From: Aurantimonas marianensis
GTDB taxonomy: Bacteria; Pseudomonadota; Alphaproteobacteria; Rhizobiales; Rhizobiaceae
DNA: 64,000 nt
Assembly: GCF_024195285.1 (NCBI RefSeq)
Contig: NZ_JALHBS010000009.1
Location: forward strand, 37,340 to 101,339
Reading direction: 5' to 3'
Part shown: piece after piece, positions 35,742 through 46,214 of the stretch
Layout of the letters: the number at the start of each line of letters is the position of its first letter
Numbering within the stretch: position 1 is the stretch's first letter
Made by a program: the position numbers and the translations under genes
Notes under the pieces: generated by a model
Told to the model about the DNA's origin: nothing
What the model saw: only the letters and a program-made list of their open reading frames with translations
Databases searched by the model: none

Positions 35742-36839
35742 TTGGCGCGAACGCGGCGGCCCAACCACAAGACGGTCACGAAACCGGCTCGGACGGCTTC
35801 CCGCAAGCACGAGGCGGACCGGTCGGAGCGCGCGCATCGAGGCGGTGGCGAACAGCTCAAGGTTAGCAGCCGATCTGGCGAGCCTCCGACGCGGTTGACG
35901 CTACCTGAGCGAACGGGGATGCGCCCGGTTGAACTGGGGCCGCTGATCCTCACCGTCGAGCCCACGCGCGATTACGCGCTGGTCGATTCAGGCGGCGGCG
36001 AGAAGCTGGAGCGCTACGGACCGCTGCTGGTTCGCCGGCCGGAAAACCAGGCGATCTGGCAACCGCGTCTGAAGCCGGATGAGTGGTGGTGGGCCGATGC
36101 GGTGTTTACCGGCGACGTCGACGAGGAAGGCACCGGCCGCTGGCGCTTTCCTCATGCACCGCTCGGCGAAACATGGCCGCTGGTCCATGACGGACTGTCC
36201 TATCAGGGCCGGTTCACCTCCTTCCGCCATGTCGGCGTGTTCCCCGAGCAGGCGGCGCACTGGTCTTATGCCGAGGCCGCGATCCGCGCCGCGAGCCAAA
36301 AGACAAACAACCCGGTGCGGGTTCTCAATCTTTTCGGCTACACCGGCATCGCGTCGCTCATCGCCGCCCGCGCCGGCGCCGCGGTCTCCCATGTCGATGC
36401 CTCCAAGAAGGCGGTGGGCTGGGCGCGGGAGAACCAGGAGATGGCGGGGCTCGGCGCGCGTCCGATCCGCTGGATCTGCGAGGATGCGATCCGCTATGTG
36501 GAGCGTGAGGTCAAACGCGGCAGCCGCTATGACGCGATCCTGCTCGACCCGCCGAAATTCGGCCGGGGTCCGACAGGCGAGGTCTGGCAGCTCTTCGACG
36601 ATCTGCCCTATCTTTTGGGTCTTGTCCGTGAACTCCTGTCGGATCGGCCGCTGTTCGTGATCCTCACCGCCTATTCGATTCGTGCCTCGTTCTACGCCCT
36701 GTCGGCGCTCATGGGCGAGGGCTTGCGCGGGCTCGGCGGAACCTTGCAATCGGGCGAACTCGTCATCCGCGAAGCCGGCGACGAGCCGCGCCTTCTGTCG
36801 ACGTCCCTTTTTTCGCGCTGGAGCGCCGACCATGTCTGA
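35742..36839 (+). CDS. Class I SAM-dependent rRNA methyltransferase (RlmI/RlmK-like)
   Basis: 365 residues if translation begins at TTG 35742, which has GGAG 7 bases upstream; the first ~59 residues are very basic and could bind RNA. An ATG at 35919 would give 306 residues beginning MRPVELGPLILTVEP and lacks a good ribosome site. The SAM fold is clear: VRVLNLFGYTGIASLIAARAG (motif I), VDASKKAVGWARENQ and the DPPKFGRGP catalytic loop typical of the RlmI group. The target nucleotide cannot be named. It overlaps the next gene by 8 bases. Confidence 0.85.
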   Translation: MARTRRPNHKTVTKPARTASRKHEADRSERAHRGGGEQLKVSSRSGEPPTRLTLPERTGMRPVELGPLILTVEPTRDYALVDSGGGEKLERYGPLLVRRPENQAIWQPRLKPDEWWWADAVFTGDVDEEGTGRWRFPHAPLGETWPLVHDGLSYQGRFTSFRHVGVFPEQAAHWSYAEAAIRAASQKTNNPVRVLNLFGYTGIASLIAARAGAAVSHVDASKKAVGWARENQEMAGLGARPIRWICEDAIRYVEREVKRGSRYDAILLDPPKFGRGPTGEVWQLFDDLPYLLGLVRELLSDRPLFVILTAYSIRASFYALSALMGEGLRGLGGTLQSGELVIREAGDEPRLLSTSLFSRWSADHV

Positions 36840-37710
36840 TCGTTCTCCGCCGGCCTCGGGCGCCGACCGCCGGCCTGGATTCGCGCCGACGCGTGCGCCC
36901 GGCCGGGTCAAGGAGGTGTCCAGCATCTCCAACCCGATCATCAAGGATATTCGTGCGCTGGCGCAAAAGCGGCACCGTGACGAGACCGGTCTGTTCCTCG
37001 CCGAAGGGCTGAAGCTGGTGATCGACGCGCTCGACGCCGGCTGGGAAATCCAGACCCTGATCGTCGCCAAGGCCGAGATCGGCCAGGAACTGTTGGCGAA
37101 AACGGCGGCGCGTACCGTGTCGCTCGGCGCCGACCTCGTCGAGGCAAGCGCCAAGGTGCTGGAAGCCATCACCCGTCGCGACAACCCCCAGAACGCGGTC
37201 GGTGTCTTCCGCCGCCGGCTGGTGCCGCTCGCGCGGCTGGATCTGAGCGGCACCAACGTTGTGGTGGCGCTGGACCGGGTCCGCGATCCGGGCAATCTCG
37301 GCACCGTGCTGCGCACCGCCGACGCGGCCGGAGCCTCCGGCATCGTGCTGATCGGCGACACGGTCGACCCGTTCTCGCTCGAAACCGTCCGCGCGACGAT
37401 GGGCTCGATCTTCTCGGTACCGCTGGCGCGGGCGAGCGAGGCCGAATTCCTCGAATGGCGCAAGCGCTTCAAGGGCCTGGTCGCGGGAACCCACATGGAG
37501 GGGGCGATCGACTATCGCAAACCCGATTACGGTGCCGGGGCGACGGTACTGTTGATGGGCAACGAGCAGGCCGGCCTGACCGACCGGCTCACACATGCCT
37601 GCGACGTCCTGGTACGGATACCGCAGGCGGGACGCGCCGACAGTTTGAATCTCGCCGTCGCCACCGGCGTAATGCTGTTCGAAGTGCGCCGGGGAGCGCT
37701 CAGCCTGTGA
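36832..37710 (+). CDS. SpoU/TrmH-family RNA 2'-O-methyltransferase
   Basis: 292-residue knotted (SPOUT) methyltransferase. An N-terminal substrate-binding domain (about 25-115, VSSISNPIIKDIRALAQKRH) precedes the SpoU domain. The motifs are VVALDRVRDPGNLGTVLRTADA (motif 1), LLMGNEQAGL (motif 2) and VRIPQAGRADSLNLAVA (motif 3). It probably methylates a ribose in rRNA or tRNA; the site is unknown. It overlaps the preceding methyltransferase by 8 bases and lspA by 4 (GTGA). Confidence 0.92.
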   Translation: MSDRSPPASGADRRPGFAPTRAPGRVKEVSSISNPIIKDIRALAQKRHRDETGLFLAEGLKLVIDALDAGWEIQTLIVAKAEIGQELLAKTAARTVSLGADLVEASAKVLEAITRRDNPQNAVGVFRRRLVPLARLDLSGTNVVVALDRVRDPGNLGTVLRTADAAGASGIVLIGDTVDPFSLETVRATMGSIFSVPLARASEAEFLEWRKRFKGLVAGTHMEGAIDYRKPDYGAGATVLLMGNEQAGLTDRLTHACDVLVRIPQAGRADSLNLAVATGVMLFEVRRGALSL

Positions 37711-38210
37711 TCCGCCCGTTTATCGGTTTCAACGTCCTTCTGGTCGCAGTCGCGGTTATCGCCGATCAGGCGATCAAGGCGCTCGTCGTCGCCAAGATGG
37801 CTCTTGGCGAGGCGATCGAGGGGCTGCCTTTCCTTGCGCTCTATCATGCCCGCAACACCGGTATCGCCTTTTCGATGTTCGCCGGGTTCGGCGATGTCGG
37901 GCTGTCGCTTCTGTCCGCGTTCGTTCTCGTGATCGTCCTTTAACTCTGGGTGAAAACGCCGGCCGAACGGCGGCTCCTTCATCTCGGTCTGGCGATCATC
38001 GTCGGCGGCGCGATTGGCAACCTCATCGATCGTGTCCGTCTCGGCTATGTCGTCGACTACATCTACTTTCATACGCCGGTCTGGGATTTCGCCGTCTTCA
38101 ACCTGGCCGACGCCTTCATCACCGTGGGCGCCGTCGTGATCCTCGTCGAGGAGTTCATCCTGGCGCCCCGCCGTGGAAGGGTCGCCGAGGTCGGCGAAAC
38201 CCGGGATTGA
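37707..38210 (+). pseudogene. lspA: Lipoprotein signal peptidase LspA interrupted by an in-frame TAA
   Basis: A GTG start at 37707 (GGGGAG 10 bases upstream, GTGA overlap with the preceding stop) begins a clear LspA: ADQAIKALV, then the conserved NTGIAFSMF. After 78 codons a TAA (37941-37943) interrupts it, and the same frame continues as [10 protein letters not shown] and ends at 38210. The remainder holds both catalytic aspartates, Asp117 in GYVVDYI and Asp135 in FNLADAFI. Joined, the reading is about 167 residues, the normal LspA length, with no frameshift. LspA cleaves prolipoprotein signals and is normally essential in Gram-negative bacteria; lnt later in the window acts after it. A sequencing error, a recent nonsense mutation, read-through, or a second lspA elsewhere are all possible. 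Confidence 0.88.
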
Positions 38211-38258
38211 TCTCGCCGGTTCCCGCCCTCAGTCGAATGTCAGAAGGGGAGTAATGCA

Positions 38259-39251
38259 ATGAGCGAGACGTTTCGGGCGATCCTGGTATCGCGGGACGAG
38301 CAGAAGAAGCAGTCGGTGGATGTCGTGGTGATGGCGCCGGACGATCTGATGGACGGTGACGTCGACGTCGCCGTCGAGGCGACGACGGTCAATTACAAGG
38401 ATGGCCTCGCCATCACCGGCAAGGCGCCGGTCGTGCGCCGCTGGCCGTTGATCCCGGGTATCGATCTGGCGGGGACGGTGATCCGCTCGACCCACGCCGA
38501 CTGGAAGACGGGCGACAAGGTCGTCCTGAATGGCTGGGGCGTCGGCGAGACCCATTACGGCGCCTATGCCGGCCGCGCCCGGCTGAACGGCGACTGGCTG
38601 GTGCCGCTGCCCGAGCGCTTTTCGCCGAAGGACGCCATGGCGATCGGCACCGCCGGCTACACGGCGATGCTGTGCGTGCTGGCGCTGGAAAAGGCGGGCA
38701 TCGGGCCTGATCGGGGGCCGGTGATCGTGACCGGCGCTTCCGGCGGCGTCGGCTCGGTCGCGACGGCGATCCTGTCGAAGCTCGGCTGGCATGTCATTGC
38801 CTCCACCGGCCGGCCGGATGAAGCCGGCTGGCTGACCGATCTCGGCGCCGCCGAAATCATCGATCGCGCCGAACTCTCCGAGCCCGGCAAGCCGCTGGCC
38901 AAGGAGCGCTGGGCGGCGGGAGTGGACGCGGTCGGCAGCCACACCTTGGCGAACGTCCTCGCCGCGACCTCCTATGGCGGCGCCGTCGCCTGTTGCGGGC
39001 TCGCCCAGGGCATGGACCTTCCGGCTTCGGTCGCCCCGTTCATTCTGCGTGGGGTGTCGCTGTTCGGCATCGATTCGGTGATGGCGCCGAAACCCCGGCG
39101 GCTGGAGGCATGGCGCCGGCTTGCGCAGGACCTTGAGCCCGAGAAGTTACGGTCGATCGCAACCGAGATCACCTTCGATGGTATCCTCGACGCCGCCAGG
39201 GACATCGTCGACGGCAAAATCCGCGGTCGCGTCGTCGTCGACATGACCTGA
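38259..39251 (+). CDS. acuI: AcuI/YhdH-type NADPH quinone oxidoreductase (acryloyl-CoA reductase family)
   Basis: 330-residue zinc-free medium-chain dehydrogenase of the YhdH/AcuI group. The substrate-side segment TTVNYKDGLAITGK and IPGIDLAGTV are characteristic, and the NADPH-binding GASGGVGSVA motif lies near residue 157. AcuI reduces acryloyl-CoA to propionyl-CoA in dimethylsulfoniopropionate and 3-hydroxypropionate metabolism. The true substrate is inferred from family only. AGGGGAG upstream supports the ATG. Confidence 0.92.
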   Translation: MSETFRAILVSRDEQKKQSVDVVVMAPDDLMDGDVDVAVEATTVNYKDGLAITGKAPVVRRWPLIPGIDLAGTVIRSTHADWKTGDKVVLNGWGVGETHYGAYAGRARLNGDWLVPLPERFSPKDAMAIGTAGYTAMLCVLALEKAGIGPDRGPVIVTGASGGVGSVATAILSKLGWHVIASTGRPDEAGWLTDLGAAEIIDRAELSEPGKPLAKERWAAGVDAVGSHTLANVLAATSYGGAVACCGLAQGMDLPASVAPFILRGVSLFGIDSVMAPKPRRLEAWRRLAQDLEPEKLRSIATEITFDGILDAARDIVDGKIRGRVVVDMT

Positions 39252-39378
39252 ACCAACCATAGTCCAGGACGTTGTCCGTTTGTGGCACTTGCGCGATAGT
39301 GGTCGCGGGTCGGTCACAAATTCTTCGCCGGAGATCGCTAAGGCACGGCGGTGCGGGGCTGGCCGGACGGAGGGCGCG

Positions 39379-40302
39379 ATGATCGGACAGGACACGAGGC
39401 AGGCGCAGCGGATCGACGCGGCGGGGACGAGGCCTTCGGCCGTCGTCGGTCCGCCAGCGGTACCGGCGAAGCTGCGCCACCTGGCCCGGCGATTCAACCC
39501 GATGTCGCCAGTGCTCGGGCGGATCGGCCAGCTCGAAGTCCGCCTGGCGCGCCGACCCGCCGAGGTACGCGCTTCGCAGGAGCTGCGCTATCACGTTTTC
39601 TACGAGGAAATGAGCGCCCAGCCCTCGACGCTGCAAAAGATGACCAGGCGGGACCGGGACGGCTTCGATCGCTATTGCGACCACCTTCTGGTTCTCGATC
39701 ACAGCCACGGCGGCCCGATCGACAATCGCATCGTCGGAACCTACCGGCTGCTGCGCGGCGAGATGGCCGCGCTCGCCGGCGGCTTCTATACCGCCCAGGA
39801 ATTCGACATCGCACCAATGCTCGCCCGTCACCAGGGTACGCGGTTTTTGGAGCTCGGACGCTCCTGCGTCCTCAAGGACTATCGCGGCAAGCGCACCGTC
39901 GAACTGCTCTGGCAGGGTATATGGAGCTATGTGCTCCGCCACGACATCGACGTCTTGTTCGGCTGTGCGTCGCTGGCGGGAACCGATCCAGAGGCGCTGG
40001 CCGTGCCGCTGGCCTTCTTGCGACAGAACGCGCCGGCGCCGGCGGAGTGGCGCGTGCGCGCCAGGGAGGAGCGGGGGATCTTCCCTCCGGACCCGCCCCG
40101 CGATGTCGACGCGCGCCGGGCGCTTGCGGCGCTGCCGCCGCTGCTCAAAGGCTATTTGCGGCTTGGTGGCTATATCGGCGAAGGCGCGGTCGTCGACCAT
40201 CAGTTCGGCACGACGGACGTTCTCGTGGTACTGCCGCGGGCCAACATCAATCCGCGCTATATCGGCCATTATGGCGCCGACGCCGGCCGCTTCGCCGCCT
40301 GA
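39379..40302 (+). CDS. olsB: L-ornithine N-alpha-acyltransferase OlsB
   Basis: 307 residues of the GNAT-like acyltransferase family that transfers a 3-hydroxyacyl group from acyl-ACP to ornithine, the first step of ornithine-lipid synthesis. Typical segments are ASQELRYHVFYEEM near residue 66, GTYRLLRGE and LELGRSCVLKDYRGKRTVELLW. The start at 39379 has GGAGGG upstream; the longer frame adds a low-quality N-terminus. Its place beside maeB and mutS matches my recollection of Sinorhizobium. An olsA-like acyltransferase for step two is at 55238. Confidence 0.88.
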   Translation: MIGQDTRQAQRIDAAGTRPSAVVGPPAVPAKLRHLARRFNPMSPVLGRIGQLEVRLARRPAEVRASQELRYHVFYEEMSAQPSTLQKMTRRDRDGFDRYCDHLLVLDHSHGGPIDNRIVGTYRLLRGEMAALAGGFYTAQEFDIAPMLARHQGTRFLELGRSCVLKDYRGKRTVELLWQGIWSYVLRHDIDVLFGCASLAGTDPEALAVPLAFLRQNAPAPAEWRVRAREERGIFPPDPPRDVDARRALAALPPLLKGYLRLGGYIGEGAVVDHQFGTTDVLVVLPRANINPRYIGHYGADAGRFAA

Positions 40303-40377
40303 GCGGACAGACGCGTTGAGGTGACGGCTCCGCGGCGGCTCTCGGACGGCTTCCCGTCCCTGCTCCCGCCGGCCTTG

Positions 40378-40659
40378 TTACTGGCCGATCCGCACGATGC
40401 TCCGGGTCTTCAGATCGACCAGCACCGGTTCGCCATCGTAGTAGAAATAGACCAGGTTCGAATTGCCCGGAACCTGTTGCAGCGCCACCGTATCCGGAAC
40501 GGAATCGCCGAGTTGCGGCACCGTCGGCAATTGCGCGTTGTCGGACGGGTTGTCGGCAGCGTACTGCAGGACGATGACCTTCTCGTCGGCGCCCTGGGCG
40601 GACGCCGCCATGGTCAGCGCGAATGTCGATAGTGCGACGATCAGGGCGGTTCTCAGCAT
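40378..40659 (-). CDS. Small exported protein, DUF1236-like C-terminus
   Basis: 93 residues. The N-terminus is a clear signal peptide (MLRTALIVALSTFALTMAAS, cleavage near SAQGA). The mature part of about 68 residues is acidic and ends in VYFYYDGEPVLVDLKTRSIV, similar to the closing motif of DUF1236 periplasmic proteins of Hyphomicrobiales. Function unknown. It stands alone between olsB (convergent) and maeB (same strand, 148 bases away). Only weak ribosome-site similarity (GAGAAAG) precedes the ATG. Confidence 0.75.
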   Translation of the reverse strand: MLRTALIVALSTFALTMAASAQGADEKVIVLQYAADNPSDNAQLPTVPQLGDSVPDTVALQQVPGNSNLVYFYYDGEPVLVDLKTRSIVRIGQ

Positions 40660-40807
40660 GGGACACTTTCTCGTACGATGGGCCGCCTCGGCCGGGAGGC
40701 ACGCCGTTATCCTTGACACAGCATCGATGAACGGAAGCTGACGACACTCACATGGTTCTTCGCGGCCCCGGCGACAACAGCCTCGCGTCGTCCGCGTCGT
40801 CCGCGGC

Positions 40808-43090
40808 TCACCCGATGGCGTCATAGGCGGCGATCGCCGCCCTGTTGACGAGGTCGGAATCCTTGGCGCCGAGCGCGACGATCTGCACCGGCTTTTCCAG
40901 CCCGACCAGCAGCGGACCGACGACCGTCGAGCCGCCCAGTTCCTGCAGCATCTTCGTGGCGATCGAGGCGGAATGGAAGGCCGGCATCACCAGGACGTTG
41001 GCGGGGCCGGAAAGCCGGCAGAACGGGTATTGCTCCATGATTTCCGCATTGAGCGCGACGTCGGCGTTCATTTCGCCGTCATATTCGAAATCGACTTCCA
41101 GCCCGTCGAGGATGCGGACCGCCTCCTGCACCTTTTGCGCCCGCTCGCCCGGCGGATTGCCGAAGGTGGAGTAGGCGAGCATCGCGACGCGCGGCTCATA
41201 GCCGAGCTTGCGGGCCATCGCCGCCGCCTCGATCGCGATGTCGGCGAGTTCCTGGGCGTTCGGCATGTCGTGCACGGCCGTGTCGGCGACCAGCACCGTG
41301 CGCCCGCGGCACAGGACGACCGAGACGCCGATCATCGTGTGCCCCGGCTTGACGTCGAGCACCCGGCCGACATCCTGCAGCACCGTCTGGTAGTTGCGCG
41401 TGACGCCCGAGACCATGGCGTCGGCATCGCCCATGGCGACCATGGCGCTGGCGAAGAGATTGCGGTCGTTGCGCATCATCCGGACGCAGTCGCGGTGCAG
41501 ATAGCCTTTTCGCTGGAGGCGCGAGTAGAGCAGCTCGGTGTAATCGTCGACCCGGTCGGAAAGCCGCGCATTGACCAGCTCGAGGCCCGGCCTGTCGAGA
41601 TCGATGCCGGCCTCCCTCGCGGTCTCGCGCATCTCCGCGTCGCGGCCCAGCAGGATGGCGGTGCCCAGATTCTGGTTCACATAGGCAACGGCCGCCCGCA
41701 TCACCTGCGGCTCCTCGCCCTCGGCGAAGACCATCCGCTTGGGCTCGCGGCGCACGCCGTCGAAGATGCGCTGCAGTGTCGAGGCGATGGGGTCGCGCCG
41801 CGAGCGCAGTTCCCTGTCATAGGCGTCGAAATCGGTGATTGCCCGTCGCGCGACGCCGGTCTCCATCGCCGCCTTTGCCACCGCCCGCGGGATCGCCGAG
41901 ATCAGCCGCGGATCGAACGGGACCGGGATGATGTAGTTCGGTCCGAATTGCGGCCGCTGGCCGCGATAGGCCGCGACCACGTCATCGGGCACGTCCTCGC
42001 GGGCGAGGGCGGCGAGCGCCTCGGCGGCGGCGGCCTTCATCGCCTCGTTGATCGTCGTCGCGCGCACGTCGAGCGCGCCGCGGAAGATATAGGGAAAGCC
42101 GAGGACGTTGTTGACCTGGTTGGGATAGTCCGAGCGCCCGGTCGCCATGATCGCGTCGGCGCGGATCTCCGCCACTTCCTCGGGCGTGATCTCCGGATCG
42201 GGATTGGCCATGGCGAAGATGATCGGATTCGGCGCCATTGACGCAATCATCTCGGGCGTGAACGCGCCCTTGGCCGACAGGCCGAAGACGACATCGGCCC
42301 CATCCATGGCATCCGCCAGGGTCCGCCGGTCGGTGTCGACAGCGTGGGCGGACTTCCACTGGTTCATGCCGGCCTCGCGGCCGCGATGGATGACGCCGCG
42401 TGTGTCGCAGACGATGATGTTCTCCGCCGAAAAGCCCATCGCCTTCATCAGGTCGATACAGGCGATCGAGGCGGCGCCCGCGCCGTTGACGACCAGCTTG
42501 GTGGAGGCGAGATCGCGGCCGGTGAGGTGCAGCGCGTTGATCAGGCCCGCGATGGCGATGATCGCCGTGCCGTGCTGGTCGTCGTGAAACACGGGAATGT
42601 CCATCGCCGCGCGCAGCCGCTCCTCGATGACGAAGCAGTCGGGTGCCTTGATGTCTTCCAGATTGATGCCGCCGAAGGAGGGGCCGAGCAGCCGCACGCA
42701 ATTGACGAAGTCATCGACATTTTCGGTGTCGATCTCCAGGTCGATGGAATCGACGTCGGCGAAGCGCTTGAACAGCACCGCCTTGCCCTCCATCACCGGC
42801 TTGGAGGCCAGCGCGCCGAGATTGCCGAGGCCGAGGATCGCCGTGCCGTTGGAGATGACGGCGACCATGTTGCCGCGCGCCGTGTAGTCGAATGCCTTGT
42901 CCGGATCGTTCGCGATGGCGCGCACCGGCACGGCGACGCCGGGCGAATAGGCGAGCGACAGGTCGCGCTGGGTCGCCATCGGCTTGGTGGCGTTGACCTC
43001 CAGCTTTCCAGGCCGCCCCGAGGAATGGAAACTCAGTGCCTCATCGTCCGAAACGGACGGCCTTCGTTGCCCTGTCGTGCGCTGATCCAT
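40808..43090 (-). CDS. maeB: NADP-dependent malic enzyme with phosphotransacetylase-like domain
   Basis: 760-residue two-domain enzyme converting malate to pyruvate with CO2 release. The first ~430 residues are the malic enzyme: [41 protein letters not shown] segments, [10 protein letters not shown] and the NAD(P) loop [14 protein letters not shown]. Residues about 440-760 resemble phosphotransacetylase ([36 protein letters not shown]), a regulatory domain in these enzymes. It supplies pyruvate and NADPH during growth on C4 acids, pairing with pckA. Divergent from mutS. Confidence 0.96.
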   Translation of the reverse strand: MDQRTTGQRRPSVSDDEALSFHSSGRPGKLEVNATKPMATQRDLSLAYSPGVAVPVRAIANDPDKAFDYTARGNMVAVISNGTAILGLGNLGALASKPVMEGKAVLFKRFADVDSIDLEIDTENVDDFVNCVRLLGPSFGGINLEDIKAPDCFVIEERLRAAMDIPVFHDDQHGTAIIAIAGLINALHLTGRDLASTKLVVNGAGAASIACIDLMKAMGFSAENIIVCDTRGVIHRGREAGMNQWKSAHAVDTDRRTLADAMDGADVVFGLSAKGAFTPEMIASMAPNPIIFAMANPDPEITPEEVAEIRADAIMATGRSDYPNQVNNVLGFPYIFRGALDVRATTINEAMKAAAAEALAALAREDVPDDVVAAYRGQRPQFGPNYIIPVPFDPRLISAIPRAVAKAAMETGVARRAITDFDAYDRELRSRRDPIASTLQRIFDGVRREPKRMVFAEGEEPQVMRAAVAYVNQNLGTAILLGRDAEMRETAREAGIDLDRPGLELVNARLSDRVDDYTELLYSRLQRKGYLHRDCVRMMRNDRNLFASAMVAMGDADAMVSGVTRNYQTVLQDVGRVLDVKPGHTMIGVSVVLCRGRTVLVADTAVHDMPNAQELADIAIEAAAMARKLGYEPRVAMLAYSTFGNPPGERAQKVQEAVRILDGLEVDFEYDGEMNADVALNAEIMEQYPFCRLSGPANVLVMPAFHSASIATKMLQELGGSTVVGPLLVGLEKPVQIVALGAKDSDLVNRAAIAAYDAIG

Positions 43091-43164
43091 GCTTTCCCCC
43101 TGTTTATTGTCTTCGTCTCCCCTTCCATCGCGGTAGCCGCAAAGCTAAGCGGAGGGGAGCTTGT

Positions 43165-45930
43165 ATGGTTGGCCGCGTTCGTCCGCATACCGGGCGACCG
43201 GCCGCCCAGTTTGAACGAAAGAGACCGATCCGCGCAATGACGGCCGACAAGGACGCCGCCCCGACGCCGATGATGGCGCAGTATATCGAGATCAAGGCGG
43301 CCAATCCGGACTGCCTGCTGTTCTATCGCATGGGCGATTTCTACGAGCTGTTCTTCGACGATGCGGCGGAAGCCTCGCGGACCCTCGGCATCACGCTGAC
43401 CAAGCGGGGCAAGCATCTCGGCGAGGATATTCCGATGGCCGGCGTGCCGGTGGTCTCGGCGGACGAGTATCTGCAGAAGCTGATCGCCTTCGGCCATCGG
43501 GTCGCGGTCTGTGAGCAGGTCGAGGATCCCGCCGAGGCGCGCAAGCGCGGCGCGAAATCGGTGGTGAAGCGCGACGTCGTTCGTCTGGTGACGCCGGGGA
43601 CGATCACCGAGGAGGCGCTGCTGGAGCCAGGGCGTCCGAACCATCTGATGGCGCTGGCACGGTTGGGGGGGGCCGGCCGCAATGCGGCCTTTGCTCTCGC
43701 CTGGACCGATCTGTCGACCGGCAGCTTTCGCCTTGTCGAATCCGACATCGACCGTCTGGCCACCGATATCGCGGCGGTCGAGCCAAGCGAAATCGTCGTC
43801 GCCGAGCCGGTGTTCCATGACGAGACGCTGCAGCCGCTGCTGCGCCGCTATGGCCGCGCCGCGCGGCCCGAGCCGCAGGCGCTGTTCGACGGCGCCACGG
43901 CCGAGGAAAGGGTCTGCCGTTTCTTCGGTGTGGCGACGCTGGCCGGTTTCGGCGGTTTCTCGCGCGTCGAACTCGCCGCCGCCGCGGCATTGATCGCCTA
44001 TCTCGGCAAGACCCAGATGGCGGCACGCCCGGCCCTGCAGCGGCCCGAGCGGGTGGTTGCGGGCTCGCTCATGCAGATCGATCCGGCGACCCGCGCCTCG
44101 CTGGAATTGACCCGGACGATGTCGGGCAAGCGGCAGGGCAGCCTTTTGTCGACCATCGACCGGACCGTGACCGGCGCGGGCGCCCGGCTTCTGGCCGGCC
44201 GGCTCGCGGCCCCGCTGACCGATCCGGCGGCAATCCGGGCCCGGCAGGCGTCGGTCGGCGCTTTCGTCGCGGATATGCCGAACCGCCAGCGCTTGCGCGC
44301 GGCTCTCACCGGTCTGCCGGACACCGAGCGCGCGCTGTCGCGGCTTTCGCTCGGCCGTGGCGGTCCGCGCGCCCTCGCGGCGATCCGCGACGGGTTGGAG
44401 GCCGGTTTCGCCGTCGCGGCGGCCGCCGATACCGAACTACCGGATGAATTGCGCGATGCCGTCGCGGCGCTCGCCGCGCTACCGCGCTCGTTGCACCAAG
44501 CGTTGTCGGAGACGCTCGCCGACCAGGTGCCGCTCATCAAGCGCGACGGCGGCTTCGTGCGCGACGGCGCGATACCGGCTTTGGACGCGGCACGGGCGCT
44601 GCGCGAGAATTCGCGCCGGGTGATCGCCGAGTTGCAGGGCCGCTACGCCGCCGAGACCGGGGTGCGCAATCTGAGGATCAAGCACAACAACGTACTTGGC
44701 TATTTCGTCGAGGTCGGCGAGGCGCAGGCCAAGGCACTGGCCGGCGAGGACGGCGAGACGCGTTTCATCCATCGCCAGACCCTGGCCTCGGCGATGCGGT
44801 TCACCACGAGCGAACTCGGCGAGCTGGAAACAAGGATCGCCGGCGCCGCGACCGAAGCGCTCAGGATCGAGTTGGAGGCCTTCGAGCGCCTCGTCGCCGC
44901 CGTCGGTGAGGCGGCGGAGGCGCTGCGGCGCGGCGCCGAGGCGCTGGCGGTGCTCGATGTCTCGACCGCTCTGGCCGAACTCGCCGTCGCCGAGGAATGG
45001 ACGCCGCCGCATGTCGACGACAGCCTTGCCTTCACCGTCGAGGGCGGCCGCCATCCCGTGGTCGAAGCGGCGCTGAAGGCGGGTTCGGGCGAGCCGTTCG
45101 TTTCCAATGACTGCGACCTGTCGCCGCCAGGCGCAAGTCGGGACGGCTTCGGCGCGATCTGGCTGCTCACCGGCCCGAACATGGGGGGCAAATCCACCTT
45201 TCTGCGCCAGAATGCCCTGATCGCGGTTCTGGCCCAGATCGGCTCCTGCGTACCGGCGACGCGCGCCCATCTCGGCGTCGTCGACCGGCTGTTCAGCCGG
45301 GTCGGCGCCTCGGACGACCACGCCGAGGGCCGCTCGACCTTCATGGTCGAGATGGTCGAAACCGCCGCGATCCTCAATCAGGCCGGCGAACGGGCTCTGG
45401 TCATTCTGGACGAGATCGGCCGGGGCACGGCGACCTATGACGGCCTGTCGATCGCGTTCGCCGCGGTCGAGCCTCTGCACGAGGTCAATCACTGCCGGGC
45501 GCTGTTCGCCACCCACTTCCACGAAATGACGGCGCTCGCGGCGCGGCTGACCCGGATGCGCAACGCGACCATGCGGGTAAAGGAGTGGGAGGGTGAGGTC
45601 GTCTTCCTGCACGAGGTCACGGCCGGCGTGGCCGATCGGTCCTACGGCATTCAGGTGGCCAAGCTGGCCGGCCTGCCCGCCAAGGCCGTCGAGCGCGCCC
45701 GGCAGGTGCTGGCCGAACTCGAACGCGGCGAACAGGGCGAGAAGCGGACCGCCTTCGTCGATGATCTGCCGCTGTTTTCGGCCGTCGCACAGCGTGTCGA
45801 AACGCCGGCCCCCGAAGCTCACGATAAACTTCGCGATGCGCTCGCCGCGCTTGATCCCGACAGCCTGTCGCCGCGCGAGGCGCTCGAAGCGCTCTATTCG
45901 CTGACGGCGCTCCTCCGCGCGTCGCGATGA
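43165..45930 (+). CDS. mutS: DNA mismatch repair protein MutS
   Basis: 921 residues if it begins at ATG 43165, chosen for the GGAGGGGAG (43151-43159) 5 bases upstream; an ATG at 43237 would give 897. MutS recognises mispairs. The mispair-binding wedge [12 protein letters not shown] is near residue 56 and [11 protein letters not shown] just before it. The ATPase has GPNMGGKST (about 670), [15 protein letters not shown] (about 747) and [10 protein letters not shown]. No mutL is nearby. It is divergent from maeB and upstream of glnD. Confidence 0.97.
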   Translation: MVGRVRPHTGRPAAQFERKRPIRAMTADKDAAPTPMMAQYIEIKAANPDCLLFYRMGDFYELFFDDAAEASRTLGITLTKRGKHLGEDIPMAGVPVVSADEYLQKLIAFGHRVAVCEQVEDPAEARKRGAKSVVKRDVVRLVTPGTITEEALLEPGRPNHLMALARLGGAGRNAAFALAWTDLSTGSFRLVESDIDRLATDIAAVEPSEIVVAEPVFHDETLQPLLRRYGRAARPEPQALFDGATAEERVCRFFGVATLAGFGGFSRVELAAAAALIAYLGKTQMAARPALQRPERVVAGSLMQIDPATRASLELTRTMSGKRQGSLLSTIDRTVTGAGARLLAGRLAAPLTDPAAIRARQASVGAFVADMPNRQRLRAALTGLPDTERALSRLSLGRGGPRALAAIRDGLEAGFAVAAAADTELPDELRDAVAALAALPRSLHQALSETLADQVPLIKRDGGFVRDGAIPALDAARALRENSRRVIAELQGRYAAETGVRNLRIKHNNVLGYFVEVGEAQAKALAGEDGETRFIHRQTLASAMRFTTSELGELETRIAGAATEALRIELEAFERLVAAVGEAAEALRRGAEALAVLDVSTALAELAVAEEWTPPHVDDSLAFTVEGGRHPVVEAALKAGSGEPFVSNDCDLSPPGASRDGFGAIWLLTGPNMGGKSTFLRQNALIAVLAQIGSCVPATRAHLGVVDRLFSRVGASDDHAEGRSTFMVEMVETAAILNQAGERALVILDEIGRGTATYDGLSIAFAAVEPLHEVNHCRALFATHFHEMTALAARLTRMRNATMRVKEWEGEVVFLHEVTAGVADRSYGIQVAKLAGLPAKAVERARQVLAELERGEQGEKRTAFVDDLPLFSAVAQRVETPAPEAHDKLRDALAALDPDSLSPREALEALYSLTALLRASR

Positions 45931-46009
45931 CAAGCGGCGGACCATCCCGCTTGGCGGGGCAGGACGGTTGGGTGGACGCGTTCGAGCCCCGGCGGGTTCG
46001 CCGCTGACC

Positions 46010-46085
46010 CGGCGGAGGCGACGGCCGCGCTCTCGTGCGGCTTCCGGGCAAAGCGTCATCCGCCTCCGCCGATGGCCCCTTTTTT
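46010..46085 (+). terminator. Possible terminator after mutS
   Basis: Outer stem CGGCGGAGGCG (46010-46020) pairs perfectly with CGCCTCCGCCG (46061-46071), enclosing a smaller GCCGC/GCGGC hairpin. A run of six T (46080-46085) follows after an 8-base gap, wider than usual. The rest of the 284-base mutS-glnD gap shows no gene. Confidence 0.45.
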
Positions 46086-46214
46086 CGGTCAAGGTCGATG
46101 CATCGGCAACGTGACGCGCACGCGTGGGCGGAAGCCATGGCGAGTTTTCTCGCAAGGGGTCCGCGAATGGGTTATAGGCTTCGCGGCCGAAGCGAATAAG
46201 CAGCAGGACCGCAT

